NCBI GenBank assembly: GCA_005784505.1
Contig: VCAZ01000019.1
Coordinates: 2,251,001-2,315,000 of the forward strand
From: Bagarius yarrelli
Lineage: Eukaryota > Chordata > Actinopteri > Siluriformes > Sisoridae
Direction: 5' to 3'
Length of the DNA stretch: 64,000 bases
The notes beneath the pieces were generated by a model, which did no database searches, was not told where the DNA came from, and saw only the letters and a list, made by a program, of their open reading frames with translations. Both the position numbers and the translations under genes were made by a program. Below, one piece after another: positions 1 to 10,859 of this stretch (positions are counted from its first letter, which is position 1; each line of letters starts with the position of its first letter).

Positions 1-138
1 TACTACTAATAACAATAAACTAATTATACTGTTGTCATATACTAGCAAATAATATCAGACAGTAATATTAGGCATCATATGGATTAAACCCAGAATTCTG
101 CTACCCACGAATAACAGCACTATTATTGTATGTCTAAC

Positions 139-337
139 CTGCAAAATCGATGCTCTTGTCGACATGTTTGATGCGGAAGTGGGCACGGAGTATAACAGGG
201 TCCTGGTACGCCTCGGCTATGGTACACAGCGGACAGTGCATGTGTGCTCCTATCTCACGCCCAGCACACTTGTCATCCTGGCACAGCACAGGCAGGTAGG
301 AGATTTCTGGAGCTCGGATCCTCACTGACGGATGGGC
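139..337 (-). CDS. Exon 2 of a C2H2-like zinc-finger gene (partial gene, runs off left edge)
   Basis: On the minus strand a pyrimidine-rich tract ending in CAG precedes position 337, and the open frame runs to 139, where GTTAGA is a donor. The 199-nt exon (66 codons plus 1 nt) contains AHPSVRIRAPEISYLPVL, then CQDDKC, then a finger of the form C-x2-C-x14-H-x4-H (CPLC ... HFRIKH) and ends near KSIDFAG. Phase 0 at its start fits directly onto the MAAFV exon at 1227-1241. The gene continues below position 1. I do not recognise the family. A nucleic-acid or protein-binding zinc finger is the only functional hint. The open frame extends upstream of 337 through lysine/phenylalanine-rich sequence, but that part is the intron's A/T- and pyrimidine-rich tract, not protein. 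Confidence 0.7.
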
Positions 338-385
338 CTGTAGAAGAGAAAAAAATATATATATAGTTTTCTTTTTAATTTTATT

Positions 386-700
386 GGGTATTATAGTGGC
401 ATCATGTGAGGTCATGGCTAGCCCAAAAATGGGTGGAGTCCTAAAGTGTAACCAATGGGGCTATGTGGGATATCAAAATGCTCTGCGCAGTAATGGTAAG
501 TGCATGATGGGTATTATTATAAAATGGGGGGATGTTATGTGACATCATGGGCACACCCACTCCAAAATAGGTGGTGTCATGAAGTTCAACCAATAAGGCC
601 ATGTGAAATATCAAAATGCTCTGCTTAGTAATGGGAAATGCATGATGGGTATTATAGTGTCATAATCTAATGTCATCTGACATTATGGCCACACCACCCC
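386..700. repeat. Two to three diverged tandem units of about 125-140 bp
   Basis: The string TATCAAAATGCTCTG occurs at 471 and again at 609, each time followed by a nearly identical tail through GCATGATGGGTATTAT. GGGTATTATAGTG-like unit starts occur near 386, 508 and 647. The array lies in intron 1 of the zinc-finger gene and is followed by an A-run at about 728-762. Confidence 0.75.
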
Positions 701-727
701 TAAAACGTTTTAACAACAAGGCTTCAC

Positions 728-762
<35 letters not shown>
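728..762. repeat. Poly(A) run
   Basis: An uninterrupted run of about 35 A follows the tandem units. It could be a retroposon tail, but no retroposon body is recognisable in front of it. Confidence 0.9.
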
Positions 763-763
<1 letters not shown>

Positions 764-1226
764 TCTTTAGCACCCCCGTGTGGTGAATTACATGTGCTGC
801 AGACCAGATGAGCTAAATGATTTTTACACAAGTTTTTTTATCTCAACAAGCCATAGGGGTATGTATATCAACTTATAAACAATTATGGAAACAAAACGTC
901 TCTCTTTAGTTTTTTTTTAATAATAGCATGCGTCTAATAACATTAATAATAAATGTGACATTTAGTTAAAAAGCAGACTACCATAACCAACACAAACACT
1001 CATTCAAGGCTTAGTTCCAAACGCTATTTAACAAACATAGTGTGCACTTCACAAAGTATAGGAGTTGAGGTCTTAGTTAGGGTTAGTGTTCTTGCATATA
1101 GGGAACTAGGTGACATTTTAGGATTCCACCAATAGCTGATACACTGACTTGATTAGCTAAACGTAAAACGTTGACCAACATTAGCTAAAAACACACATAC
1201 GTCATGTTTTTAGAAAAAATACTCAC

Positions 1227-1241
1227 GACAAACGCCGCCAT
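1227..1241 (-). CDS. Candidate first coding exon (MAAFV) of the zinc-finger gene
   Basis: On the minus strand an ATG in an ATATGGCGGCG context encodes MAAFV and is followed at once by a strong donor GTGAGT (1226-1221). The 15-nt coding part is phase 0, matching the phase-0 start of the exon at 337. ATGGCGGC start contexts are common in vertebrate housekeeping genes and also resemble a YY1 site. About 890 bp of intron separates it from exon 2. The assignment rests on splice signal, phase and position only. Confidence 0.5.
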
Positions 1242-1723
1242 ATTCTGGTGTAACCGTAAAAACAATCACCAAATGCTGGCGTTTACCGGCATTTTCTCAG
1301 TTTTTGGTCTGCAAAACATGTTTCAGTCCAGCGGCTTTGTGTAATTCGTCACAAGCTTGTGTGTCACGCAACGGAAATCACATGCCGTTGTAGAACTCAA
1401 CGCATTGGTAGTTCATTGGAAGATGTTGAGGGCGCTGTACCGCACAGCCAATCAGAGCGTGGATCCTTCAATACACGATGTATTAGTCATAGATAAATGA
1501 AATAATTTTATATATCTATAGTTGTTGTTCATTGTATTTGTTTTCTATTGCAGTATAATATATAAAATTTATAAAATCACTCCTGGATTTATTAATTTTT
1601 GTTTAACACCCTATAATGGAGCAACGGTTGGCGGCCTGCGTAAAAGCTATTTTTTCAGGTGTTAATTTTTTTTCTAGTTTACGTTACTTCTTTAGGTTAC
1701 AATCATAAATACTTTTCTTTAAG

Positions 1724-1734
1724 AAAAAAAAAAA
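1724..1734 (-). terminator. Pol III T-run terminator of tRNA-Cys
   Basis: The plus-strand A-run here reads as a run of 11 T immediately 3' of the minus-strand tRNA-Cys, well over the four T that Pol III needs. Confidence 0.8.
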
Positions 1735-1735
1735 C

Positions 1736-1807
1736 AGGGGGCACCCGGATTTGAACCGGGGACCTCTTGATCTGCAGTCAAATGCTCTACCACTGAGCTA
1801 TACCCCC
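1736..1807 (-). tRNA. tRNA-Cys (GCA)
   Basis: Read on the minus strand, the 72-nt gene has acceptor stem GGGGGTA pairing with TGCCCCC, a D arm with TAGCTCAGTGGTAGAGC (box A), anticodon loop CTGCAGA with anticodon GCA, and T arm GGTTCAAATCC (box B). The discriminator base is U, as expected for cysteine tRNA. There is no intron. An 11-T run on the minus strand just downstream (plus 1724-1734) is a Pol III terminator. A second tRNA gene on the same strand starts about 240 bp upstream. Confidence 0.97.
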
Positions 1808-1971
1808 ACACACACTAAGCTGTGTTGGAAAACTATAAAACCTAACGTATATGTCTGTTTTTTGGAACAATTTATAACTATACTGTTTGCGTATTAGTGG
1901 TAAAGTAATTTACTAGCAACAGTAGCGCAATAAAAAAAATCAAGATTATTTAGGTAAAAAAATTTAAAAAG

Positions 1972-2043
1972 TGGAGATGCCGGGGATTGAACCCGGGGCC
2001 TCATACATGCAAAGCATGCGCTCTACCACTGAGCTACATCCCC
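1972..2043 (-). tRNA. tRNA-Ala (UGC)
   Basis: The 72-nt minus-strand gene starts GGGGATGTAGCTCAGTGG (box A) and has anticodon loop TTTGCAT with anticodon TGC. It has T arm GGTTCAATCCC (box B) and ends GCATCTCCA, which pairs with the 5' end. There is no intron. T-runs on the minus strand immediately downstream (plus about 1961-1970) terminate Pol III. It is separated from tRNA-Cys by 164 bp, and each gene has its own internal promoter. Confidence 0.97.
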
Positions 2044-2434
2044 TACATAGCAAATCTTCTATTTTAATTCTATATAAGTGTAACATAATAATCCCTAGTT
2101 ATTGATTTTCTGTGTCTTTATGAATAATACCAATTGTGAAATACCACGTTCGTTTTTTTCTTTGTAAACTATAGTTTTTTGCAACTAAAAAAGGAAAAAT
2201 CCCAAGCAACTTTTCCAATAACTCCATTGATTGTGATTGAAACGCAGTATCAGGCCATTGAAACCGAACATTTTTTAAAACTCCTGCCAGATTTTCAGAT
2301 TATTTTATTATTATTTTAATCAAAACAGTCTTTAATTCAACAAAAATAAGAAATATCAAAATACACAGTTGCAGATACATAAAGCAGACACAACTAGCGT
2401 ATAAATTACAAATACTATAGGGTAGTTTTAAACT
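2044..2434. other. A/T-rich intergenic stretch
   Basis: No open frame of note, RNA gene or recognisable repeat seen. Confidence 0.6.
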
Positions 2435-2890
2435 TTGGGATTAGTTTTGGTTCCCTCCATCAAGTCACAGGTTGGGGAGTGTGATCATGATTGGCAGCTA
2501 CACCCAAGGGCTGAAGGAAGAGACTTATTTCTCATGGCACATAAATGCTTGGAGATGTTAGCTTTGTTTCGGGCACTAAAACAGCATCTGTTAGTGCGCA
2601 CAGACAATATGTCAATGGTCGCTTATATAAATCATTAAAAAGTTCTGTGCTCACACTTGCTGTACAAGTTGGTGGGCCAGATCCATGGGAGACCTGTCGA
2701 GGCAGGGGCTAAGGCCTGGGGAATAGAGGCGCCAATATGGAAACAATTTGGCCGAGGGGATGTGGACTTATTTGCATTGCAACAGACACGCTGTCTGCTC
2801 TGGTTCTCTCTGATGCGTCCTACTAGATCCAAATGCCATTGTTCAGGCATGGAGGAGAACATAAAGCTCATCTTCTACATATAGTCAGTT
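2435..2890 (+). mobile_element. Degenerate DIRS-like retroelement fragment (RNase H region)
   Basis: The plus-strand translation contains LLVRTDNMSMVAYINH, then a stop at 2636, then a second open piece with IWKQFGRGDVDLFAL and CLLWFSL. This order (RNase H motif with VRTDN, then W..FG..DVDLFA and LWFSL) is characteristic of fish DIRS-type retroelements. The fragment is broken by a stop and lacks the reverse transcriptase and tyrosine recombinase, so it is dead. A second DIRS relic lies at about 23.9-24.9 kb. Confidence 0.75.
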
Positions 2891-3124
2891 TAAGAAGCCT
2901 TATTTTGTTATATTGTCAGCAGAACTGCATTTTATGAAAAAGGTTGTCTGTTGCAGATATATAACCTCGGACTGTAAAGTGACTAAAGATAAATAAACCA
3001 GAGCGCTCAAGTGCATTAATTAAAATCACATTAAAGAATGTTAAATCTGAATGGATTTGTTAGTGTTATAAATACTAGAAAATGTTCTCTTCTATGTCAA
3101 ACTAAATGTATTATTATTACAGGT

Positions 3125-3367
3125 TTTTGAAGACGCCCTTATCCACAGCGACTTACATTTACAGCATTTAGCAGATGCTCTTATCCACAGCGACATATAT
3201 AAGTGCTTTGACTCATATAATTGAACAGCTCAGCACTGGTACTTATATTACTATGACTTACATTTAGCATTTTTATGCCATTGGGGATTAAGGGCTTTGC
3301 TCATGGGTGGTGCTGGGATTCAAACCCCAGTCTTTCAATTACCAGTCCAACACTTTAACCACTGCAC

Positions 3368-3370
<3 letters not shown>
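3125..3370 (-). mobile_element. tRNA-derived SINE, family A
   Basis: Minus-strand copy whose tail part (GCAGATGCTCTTATCC) is doubled. The tRNA-like head lies at the high-coordinate end, with a box-B-like GGGATTCAAACCCC and CCAACACTTTAACCACTGC. A (TTA)n/(TTG)n run follows at 3367-3415. Confidence 0.75.
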
Positions 3371-3398
<28 letters not shown>

Positions 3399-4654
3399 GT
3401 TGTTGTTGTTGTTGGTATTGCAGATGCACCATACACATTTAGTTAAAAGCTGCTACCAAATTATCAGTTATAGAAAGCCTGTTTTATGTTAATCATCAAA
3501 AATTACACTAATTACACAACATTTAAAAAATAATTATTTGAGATAATAAATCTTAGGAACCTTCGTAGTCACTAAAAAAATGAAACCCAGTTAAAAAAAA
3601 CTTTAATAAATTATAGCTATGTATATTTTACTTTATCTATGCATCAGAAAATGTTTATAAATCATGTCGTAGAATGTTATTTCAGATAGACCTATTGAGT
3701 GTGATAAGCTATAGAATTCTGACAACATGGGTTATACACACACTTTTGTGTTTTGTCACCCTCTTATTTCACACATTTCTGCTCGCTGTCATTGTGGTGT
3801 TACACAACCATCAAAGATGGAAAGCATAGTAGGTCACAACTGCAATTTAGGACCCCATTATCGACAGTCAAAATAAAGGTCAGGCACCTTTTCAAACCAA
3901 AAATTGCCTTCTATTCTTTAACTTCCTATCGGCAACCCATGCTTTGATTATTGTCGTTTACTGTTCTTTGTTAGACACCGTTCCCTTTAGGCCACTTTTG
4001 ATACTCTGATGTACTTTTGATTTTGATTATATCTTAAAAGTTGGCCTTATATTTTTGTCATTTCTGTGTTTTTTTTCCAGTTTGCGCTCATCATATAGGG
4101 AACTGGCATAGCTTATTGAATAAGCTTCAGAATTTAGTGCAAATGATATTGAGTAAATTGTTGTCCTTCTAATCAACTCTCCAGAATTACATAAATATGT
4201 CAATTGGACAGCACCCAAAATCTCCATGAAAAATAGGCACATAGTTAACAGTCATTAATCCACTTCAAGGACATGGCCAGGTAAGCCCTTTCTCCCTAAG
4301 CATTGTTGTTTTTTTTGTTGTTTTTCATTGTTCACAAATTAACAACTGGGGAAGATAATTATTTTTATAATCAGGGGCGTAGCAATTTTGGGCCCTTATG
4401 TAACAATATGAGTTTACTACTTATAAAACAGATATATGGGGCAGAAATATTATAATTTTAAACAGAACCTCCACTGAGTAGAGCGAAGGTCTGTGGTTGT
4501 TATTCCAAAAAAATCCCGGAAGTCAATTACGCAAACCAACCCAAGGTTAAAATACAAATTCCACAATTGCAGTTTAAATGATATGGTTCTCACAAACAAC
4601 CAATGAAAAAATGGGCTAATAATAAACAGATTTAAACCAAAAATAATAATTTTG
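3371..4654. other. Intergenic stretch without recognised genes
   Basis: A/T-rich sequence with short chance open frames. No exon with plausible splice sites or recognisable protein, and no clear repeat boundary. Confidence 0.5.
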
Positions 4655-5805
4655 ATTAGATAAGATTAGACTATATTCAACTTTATTGTCACTGTGTACA
4701 TGTACAGAGTCAATGAAATGCAGTCAATACATAAATGCAGCCAATGCATTTACCATAAGCGTATAAGTGGCCTATTTACAATAAATAACGGTGTAATAAA
4801 TAAGGGTATGAGTTTGGTAATTACAGAGGTGAGAGTAACTAATGTACAGTAGTATGTAATATATGGTATCTATAAATAAGGGTATATATATAATATAATA
4901 CAGTTACAGATGTGCAAGAAATGACAATGGATATGTACATGAGAGTTTGTATGTATGGATAGAATATACAGAAGTTTAAGGATAGATAGTTATGGATGTA
5001 TGATACAGTAAATACAGAGTAAATATGGATGGAATAGAGAGAAGGTTAAGGATAGATAGTTATGGGATGTGTAATTACAGTAAATACAGAATAAAGATGT
5101 ATAGAATATAGAGAAGTGTAAGGATAGATAGTATGGAGTATAATACTAAATACAGAGTAAATATGGTAGAATAGAGAGAAGTGTAAGGATAGATAGTTAT
5201 AGATGTATAATACAGTAAATACAGAGTAAATATGGATGGAATAGAGAGAAGTGTAAGGATAGATAGTTATGGATGTATAATACAGTAAATACAGAGTAAA
5301 TATGGATGGAATAGAGAGAAGTGTAAGGATAGATAGTTATGAATGGTGCAAAGATGCATAATGATAATGCAAAAGATGCATAATGATGATGTAGTGCAAC
5401 GTACAGAAAGTGGCAGTGCAGTAGTGAGTTTTACCCCATATAATCAGCTGTTTAGTGCAGAAACAGCCACAGGAAAAAAGCTGTTTTTGAGTCTGTTTTT
5501 GCGGGCTCTGAGGCATCGGTTGCATCTGCCTGATGGGAGAAGAGTGAACAGTCCGTGGTTGGGGTGAGAGGGGTCTTTGATTATGCCTTTTCTCTTTGCA
5601 GACAGCTTTTTTTGTGTATGTTCTCCAGGGTGGGTAGCTGAGTGGCGATGATTCGTTGGCCGGTTTTCACCACCCTCTGAAGGGCTGTACGGTCCGAAGC
5701 AGTGCAGCTGCTGTACCACACTGAGATGCAGTTTGTGAGGATGCATTCAATGGTACAGCAAAGATGTACAAATATTGCTGTGGTGATGCAGGTTTTAACA
5801 AACAA
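4655..5805 (-). mobile_element. 5'-truncated CR1/L2-like LINE with tandem repeats in its 3' UTR
   Basis: On the minus strand, 5805-5444 encodes the end of a LINE reverse transcriptase reading frame: CTIECILTNCISVWY, ALQRVVKTGQRI, then after a frameshift SHPNHGLFTLLPSGR and RKNRLKNSFFP. The 3' UTR follows and contains about six 70-bp tandem units (5345-4925). The element ends with GTGACAATAAAGTTGAAT and a short TCTAATC-type tail at about 4655-4760. The same 3' end recurs at 13.5 and 55.5 kb. It is truncated at the 5' side and frameshifted, so it is inactive. Confidence 0.8.
4925..5345. repeat. Minisatellite, about 70-bp unit, about six copies
   Basis: AAGGATAGATAGTTATGGAT-like unit starts occur at about 4979, 5049, 5120, 5185, 5255 and 5325, a period of 65-71 bp. 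It lies inside the 3' UTR of the truncated LINE. Confidence 0.88.
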
Positions 5806-7059
5806 AATTGGCTGTTTATATCTACTATTATGTAAGTTAATAACATTGGATCATTTGAATTAAATTTAAAATTAGGGAATATTTACAAGACACAATAAAG
5901 GTTATCAGTTTGAACCGATGATGTAGGTTGGGATGATGACATACAGCTGTAGTGAAGAGATGTTTTTGTGTATTTGTATTGGAAAGAACATTAGGGACAT
6001 TGTGTTAAAAGCCATTACAATAAAAATGGTTTTCTTTTGAAATAGAGATACAAGACAGATAAAGCACATGCCCTTTTTCCAGTTTGGATAGAGCTTTTGT
6101 AACACAACATTGCCATGAAATGAAATGATCAGACCCCCTCAACTGATTCACTTGCAGATCTTAATGTACCTTCAAAGCACCTTTTGTATGTTTGCCCAGA
6201 GTCAGCAGCAAATGGGGGTAAAAAGGCATCATGTCACCTATAAGTATAGCATCGTTCCCAAACATATTAATTTAAGACTTTTTTTTTTTGTAGCTTGTTG
6301 GCCGGAAGTAAAAAGCCAAAAACAAAACACACAATAGAAGACATTAAAAAAAAAATCCATATTGTAGCAGTTTTGTTTTGTACCATATTGTACATAAAAA
6401 TACACATGTAAGCGTACAAAAGCATAAACTCGTACAACTTTTTGTTGGTGGATAACAATAAGAACCATTTAACAATAACAACTATTTGATTTTTGCAACC
6501 ATTTAGTTTTTAGTCCTGTGGGTTAACCTAGCAACAAACATTCAACACTGTTGCGTCTCTTGATATTAGTGTTACGGTTGTTTAATTCACTTTATTAGGT
6601 TAACCACTTTTAAAAATCGTCTGAAACACCACCAAAGGCACAGATTATCACAAAACTAGACAGAGAAGTCACTGCAGCTCAGTTTAATCACAGAAAAACG
6701 ATACTTCTTGTGATGCCATTGACAACTTTCAGCGCACAAAGATAACGACCCACACATGGCAGTATTTAAAAAAAGCTGCGTCTGCACATTCCTTACTGGA
6801 AATCTCCAGGAACCTTGATAATTAGAACTCTAAGGCTGAGATCTCACCTTGTTATTACATTCAAACAAAGCAATGAAAAGGATCTGCTTCTGCTATGGAT
6901 GTAGCAAGTCTTTTTCTTTTGTCATTTGCACTTTAACATATATTGGCCTTGAAATGGTCAAAATCATGTCTGAGTCAGATTGTATACCTTCTTTCTAAGA
7001 CTAAATATTGAACATCGAATGTACAGTCATTCATTAGAATGAAAAGAATGTGGAATTTG
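5806..7059. other. Intergenic stretch without recognised genes
   Basis: A/T-rich. Open frames on both strands at 6125-6468 overlap and look fortuitous. No exon signals or repeat family recognised. Confidence 0.5.
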
Positions 7060-7412
7060 TCTATTCATTCATCTTCTATACCTGCTTATTCCATAATTCA
7101 GGGCCACAGGGATCTGCTGGAGTCTATCCTAGCCGTCTCTGAAAGGGTGAAAGGCAGGAGGGGGACAGCCTGAACAGGTCGCATCACAGGGCCACACACA
7201 CACTCACTCTTATGGGCAATTTAGAATCACCATCAACCTAACATACATGTTTTGGACTGTGGGAGGAAACCAGAGAACCAGGAGTAAACCCACGCAGTCA
7301 CAGGAAGAACATGCAAACTTTACACAGAAAGACCCCGGTCCAGAAATCGACCCCAGGGACCTTCTTGCTGTAAGGCAACAATGCTAAATCACTAAGCCAC
7401 CGTGCTGCCTGA
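7060..7412 (-). mobile_element. tRNA-derived SINE, family B
   Basis: Written on the plus strand it starts with a CATTCATTCATC tail and has the conserved core AACATACATGTTTTGGACTG and ACATGCAAACTTTACACAG. It ends in a tRNA-like head (AAATCACTAAGCCACCGTGC). The head is at the high-coordinate end, so the element is on the minus strand. Confidence 0.8.
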
Positions 7413-7880
7413 ATGTGGAGCTAATGTAGGAAAATCAGAAAATCATAGTTAAGAAACTATATGTCAAAAAAATCATGAAAAACAGTGTAATTCAAATCTT
7501 TTAATATGATCAATTTTTATTATGACAATGACGTCAACTTGTAACAAAGATGGTTTTTACAATTTTGGGCTAATTAACCAGTTTAAAAAAAGAGCAATTT
7601 AATCTTCAAGTGTTCCTATAAAGCGTTTCAGGTTAATGAATCATTTTTTTCCCCTGCTCAGACCTATTTGAATAATTGCCACCTTGATTAGCATATTATA
7701 AAGAAAAGAGTACCACTGTGAGTGATTAGCAGTACTGAATAAAAGAAAATTGATCTATTGTTAAAAACTCTATAAACACAATTGCAAATTTGACTTGAGT
7801 CTCTGTTGACCTCAAAACTGTGCAAGCTCTGATGCCAGTTAAAAAAGCTTACAAAATGATTTTAGTGACACATTTCATAA

Positions 7881-8064
7881 TGGGGGAAGTGGTAGAACAG
7901 TCGTTAAGGTGTTGGAAGATCAGGGTTTGATTCCCAGCACCACCAGGCTGCCACTGCTGGGTCCCTAAGAAAAGCTCCTTAAACCTCAAATCGCTCAGTT
8001 GTATAAAAGATGTATGTAAGTCACTCTGGATAAAAGTGTCTGCCAAATGCTGTAAATGTAAATG
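7881..8064 (+). mobile_element. tRNA-derived SINE, family A
   Basis: Starts GGGGGAAGTGGTAG and has a box-B-like GGGTTTGATTCCCAGC, the family core CCACTGCTGGGTCCC and CTCAGTTGTATAAAAG. It ends with GTAAGTCACTCTGGATAAAA and ATGCTGTAAATGTAAATG. Confidence 0.85.
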
Positions 8065-8277
8065 ATTCAGTGATTCACTACTAGGCTGAATGTTGTTTTT
8101 AATAACATTAATGTCAGTATGTGCTCCATTTTTAGCTCTTGCACTTTCAATATTGAACAGTTTTTAAATCATTATAAATACATTAATAGTTTTTTTTCCA
8201 TTTGTACAAACAAACCGTTTCTATAACGCAACACCGCTGAGGCGAGACATATAGAGCTGTTTATTTCTAAGGTGACA

Positions 8278-8342
8278 ACTTAACTTAACTTAACTTAACT
8301 TAACTTAACTTAACTTAACTTAACTTAACTTAACTTAACTTG
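8278..8342. repeat. (AACTT)n pentanucleotide microsatellite
   Basis: About 13 uninterrupted copies of a 5-bp unit, directly beside the dispersed repeat at 8343-8590. Confidence 0.95.
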
Positions 8343-8590
8343 AATAAACAAACACTATCATGAACGCTAGCTTAACCATGAACTTACCGGCAGTGAAACA
8401 CACTCATCCACCAACAGACAAAGCTACACAGGCCTATAAGTACACGAAGAACACAAACTAAACAAGACACACCTGAACCAATCAAAGACACATGACAAAA
8501 CGAACCAATGAAAACAAGACACTAGGACCGGGGGATCTTGTGACTAGAACATGAACTTGACTTGAATTAGCTTAGCTAGCTAGCACATCT
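8343..8590 (-). repeat. Dispersed repeat C, inverted relative to the copy at 9.9-10.3 kb
   Basis: The stretch AACTAAACAAGACACACCTG and what follows matches the reverse complement of about 10070-10130. The GCTAGCTAGC-containing end matches the complement of about 9950-9985. The family is unknown to me. It may be a non-autonomous transposon or a solo LTR. Confidence 0.6.
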
Positions 8591-9559
8591 TATCTTAGCT
8601 GAGAAACCAAAGGACAAAGGACACTTCTCAGTCATCACCCTACAGCTTTTTTCACAAAAAAATGTAAAACCATAATGCTTTTTTAGGTTATTCATTTCTT
8701 TAATCTGTAAGTCTATGTTAAGTAGGAGCCTGTTTGTAGATGTATTTAAATGCCTTAATTATATAGGATCAAATAAAAAACACATAACTCGATCAATTTA
8801 ATGTTCACAGATCAATTTTATCAATACATTACCAACATGGAAAAGATTAGAATACAGTGACATTGATTAGTAGTTAATTAACCTGACTAATTCATGTGTG
8901 GCATGTTTATTAAGTGTGGTGGGTAATGTTCTGTGGTAATAAGTGTTTGCTCTTGAACTTGAGCTACTGTTTGGAGTTGAATTTTATTAGGGTATTGAAT
9001 ATGTATGTATGTCTTCTATTTTTCTATTACCCAAGGTCAATAAGTGGGTCCTCCTGTTTTCAGGAAATCTGCTTTAAATTGCTTTTAGTGCACTTTAAAA
9101 CGGTTGCTCGTGCTTTTATAAATAACCTTCATGTTTTTGGAAATGATTTTCATTAGATTATGGAACATAGCTGAGGGAATTTTTCTATTCAGTCACATCA
9201 GTTTTAGTGAGATTAGGCACTAATGTTGGGTGAACAGGTCTGGGGTGCAAAATGTGTTCCAGATTATTCCAAAGGTGTTTGGGGCTTTTTGAGTTTTTTT
9301 TTTTTTTTACTAATCATAACACGTTATGTCTTTAAGGAGCTTAGGGGCTTTGTGCACAGGAGCATTGTCAAATTGTCAAGCTGGGATAGTGTTTGGAATA
9401 ATGTAATAATACACAAAATACATAGACAACTATGTAGGAAAATACATATATACAAACAAACATTTAAGCTGTCTTTTGTAAATAGTGTCATCATTTAAAT
9501 CTACCATGTAATCTACAGCACTACAGCAGGGTGGGCTTTAACACACTTACCTGTAAGTT
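8591..9559. other. Intergenic stretch without recognised genes
   Basis: A/T-rich. Two open frames of 80-91 codons (8914-9156, 9223-9498) have no recognisable domains and no coding-like composition. Confidence 0.5.
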
Positions 9560-9668
9560 TCAAGTATACCTAGAAAGATCTTGATTAGTTGGTTCAGGTG
9601 TGTTTGATCAGGGTTGGAGTTAAACTCTGCTGGACCCTCCAGGACCGAGATTGCCCACCCCTGCACTA
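9560..9668. repeat. Teleost dispersed repeat fragment
   Basis: Contains the widespread fish-repeat phrases GGTTCAGGTGTGTTTGATCA, TTGGAGTTAAACTCTGC and CCTCCAGGACCGAGATTG. Confidence 0.6.
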
Positions 9669-9899
9669 CAGGGTATATACACAACCATTTTTAACAAACA
9701 ACATGTCTCCAGGTTATATATGGGAATGCCTTACATTGGGAACATATTTGTGTTTATATCAACTTAATATCATGTCTTCTTAACCAAACCCAAGCAAGAA
9801 TATTAGTACAAAAATATTTTTGCTATTTCATTATTTAATTAGTTAAAATTTAGAGACTATCTATCTCCTAACCCCAAAAATTACTCCCCTGTGATATCT

Positions 9900-10330
9900 G
9901 TGTAAGGTTCTTGTTTCATGTTTCATGTTAAGTTTTTTGTTTACGCAAAGCTATGTTAGCTAGCTAAGTTATCCAAGTCAGTTTTTGTTTAATGGTTTGT
10001 CCTGTCTTGTGATCTTTGTTCCCCTTGTGTTCCTGTCATGACATGATCCGCCTATTCTAGTGTCTTGATTTCATTGGTTTGTTTTGTCATGTGCCATTGA
10101 TTGGTTTAGGTGCGTTTTGTTTAGTTAATGTGTTCATTGAGTATTCATTGAGCCTTGTCTGTGGGTAATTGTTCGCGTACCATTGTGGGGAGTTTCATGC
10201 TTAGTGTTCTAGTTTGTTCATATCAAGTTTAGTCAAGTTAAGTTTAGGTTATGCTTTTGTTGTTTGTTATTTTCTAAATAAACTGCACACTTGGGTTCTC
10301 TCATGTCATCACTACTCAAGCTAACAGACA
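9900..10330 (+). repeat. Dispersed repeat C, longer copy
   Basis: Inverted partner of 8343-8590. It carries the ACCAATCA / CATGACAAAAC stretch in reverse complement and ends near AAATAAACTGCACAC, which resembles an LTR or polyadenylation region. Confidence 0.55.
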
Positions 10331-10611
10331 TGTTTTTGGACTGTGGAAGAGTGTGGAGCCTATCAACTCTGTAAGATTTATCTAGACACTGGAATTTTTG
10401 CTGTTGTGGTCCATTACTATTCGTCAAGCAGCTTAACATTATTACTGTAAAAAAAATACATTACTATCATCTGTATTAAAGAGAAAAATCACTTCATCCT
10501 GTGTTTAAGTCAATAAAATAGAATGAACACCTGAATTTAATGGAGTTCCACAAACTCTGTTGGCCTATTTTTTTTTATTTATTTACACAGCAAACATAAA
10601 ACATTATTATT

Positions 10612-10830
10612 TGCAATTCATTTGTGATTCTAAATTGCCCATAGGAGTGAATATGAGTGTGTGTGTGTGTGGTGTGTGTGGTGTGTGTGTGTGGCTCTAT
10701 GATGGACTGGTGACTTGTCCAGGGTGTCCCCCTCCTGCCTTTCTCCCTTTCAGAGATGGCTGGGATAGACTCCAGCAGATCCCTGTTACCCCGAATTAGG
10801 GAATAAGTAAATAAATGAACAAATACACAA
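10612..10830 (+). mobile_element. tRNA-derived SINE, family B, head missing
   Basis: Contains TTCTAAATTGCCCATAGG, an internal (GT)n expansion, GACTGGTGACTTGTCCAGGG, GGGATAGACTCCAGCAGATC and a GAATAAGTAAATAAATGAAC tail. It is the reverse orientation of the 7.1-kb copy. Confidence 0.75.
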
Positions 10831-10859
10831 CGGCAGCGTGGGGTTTATAATCATATTAT

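Noticed and set aside
338..415. Upstream extension of the zinc-finger frame
   Set aside because: It reads through the A/T-rich intron and polypyrimidine tract before the CAG acceptor at 338-340.
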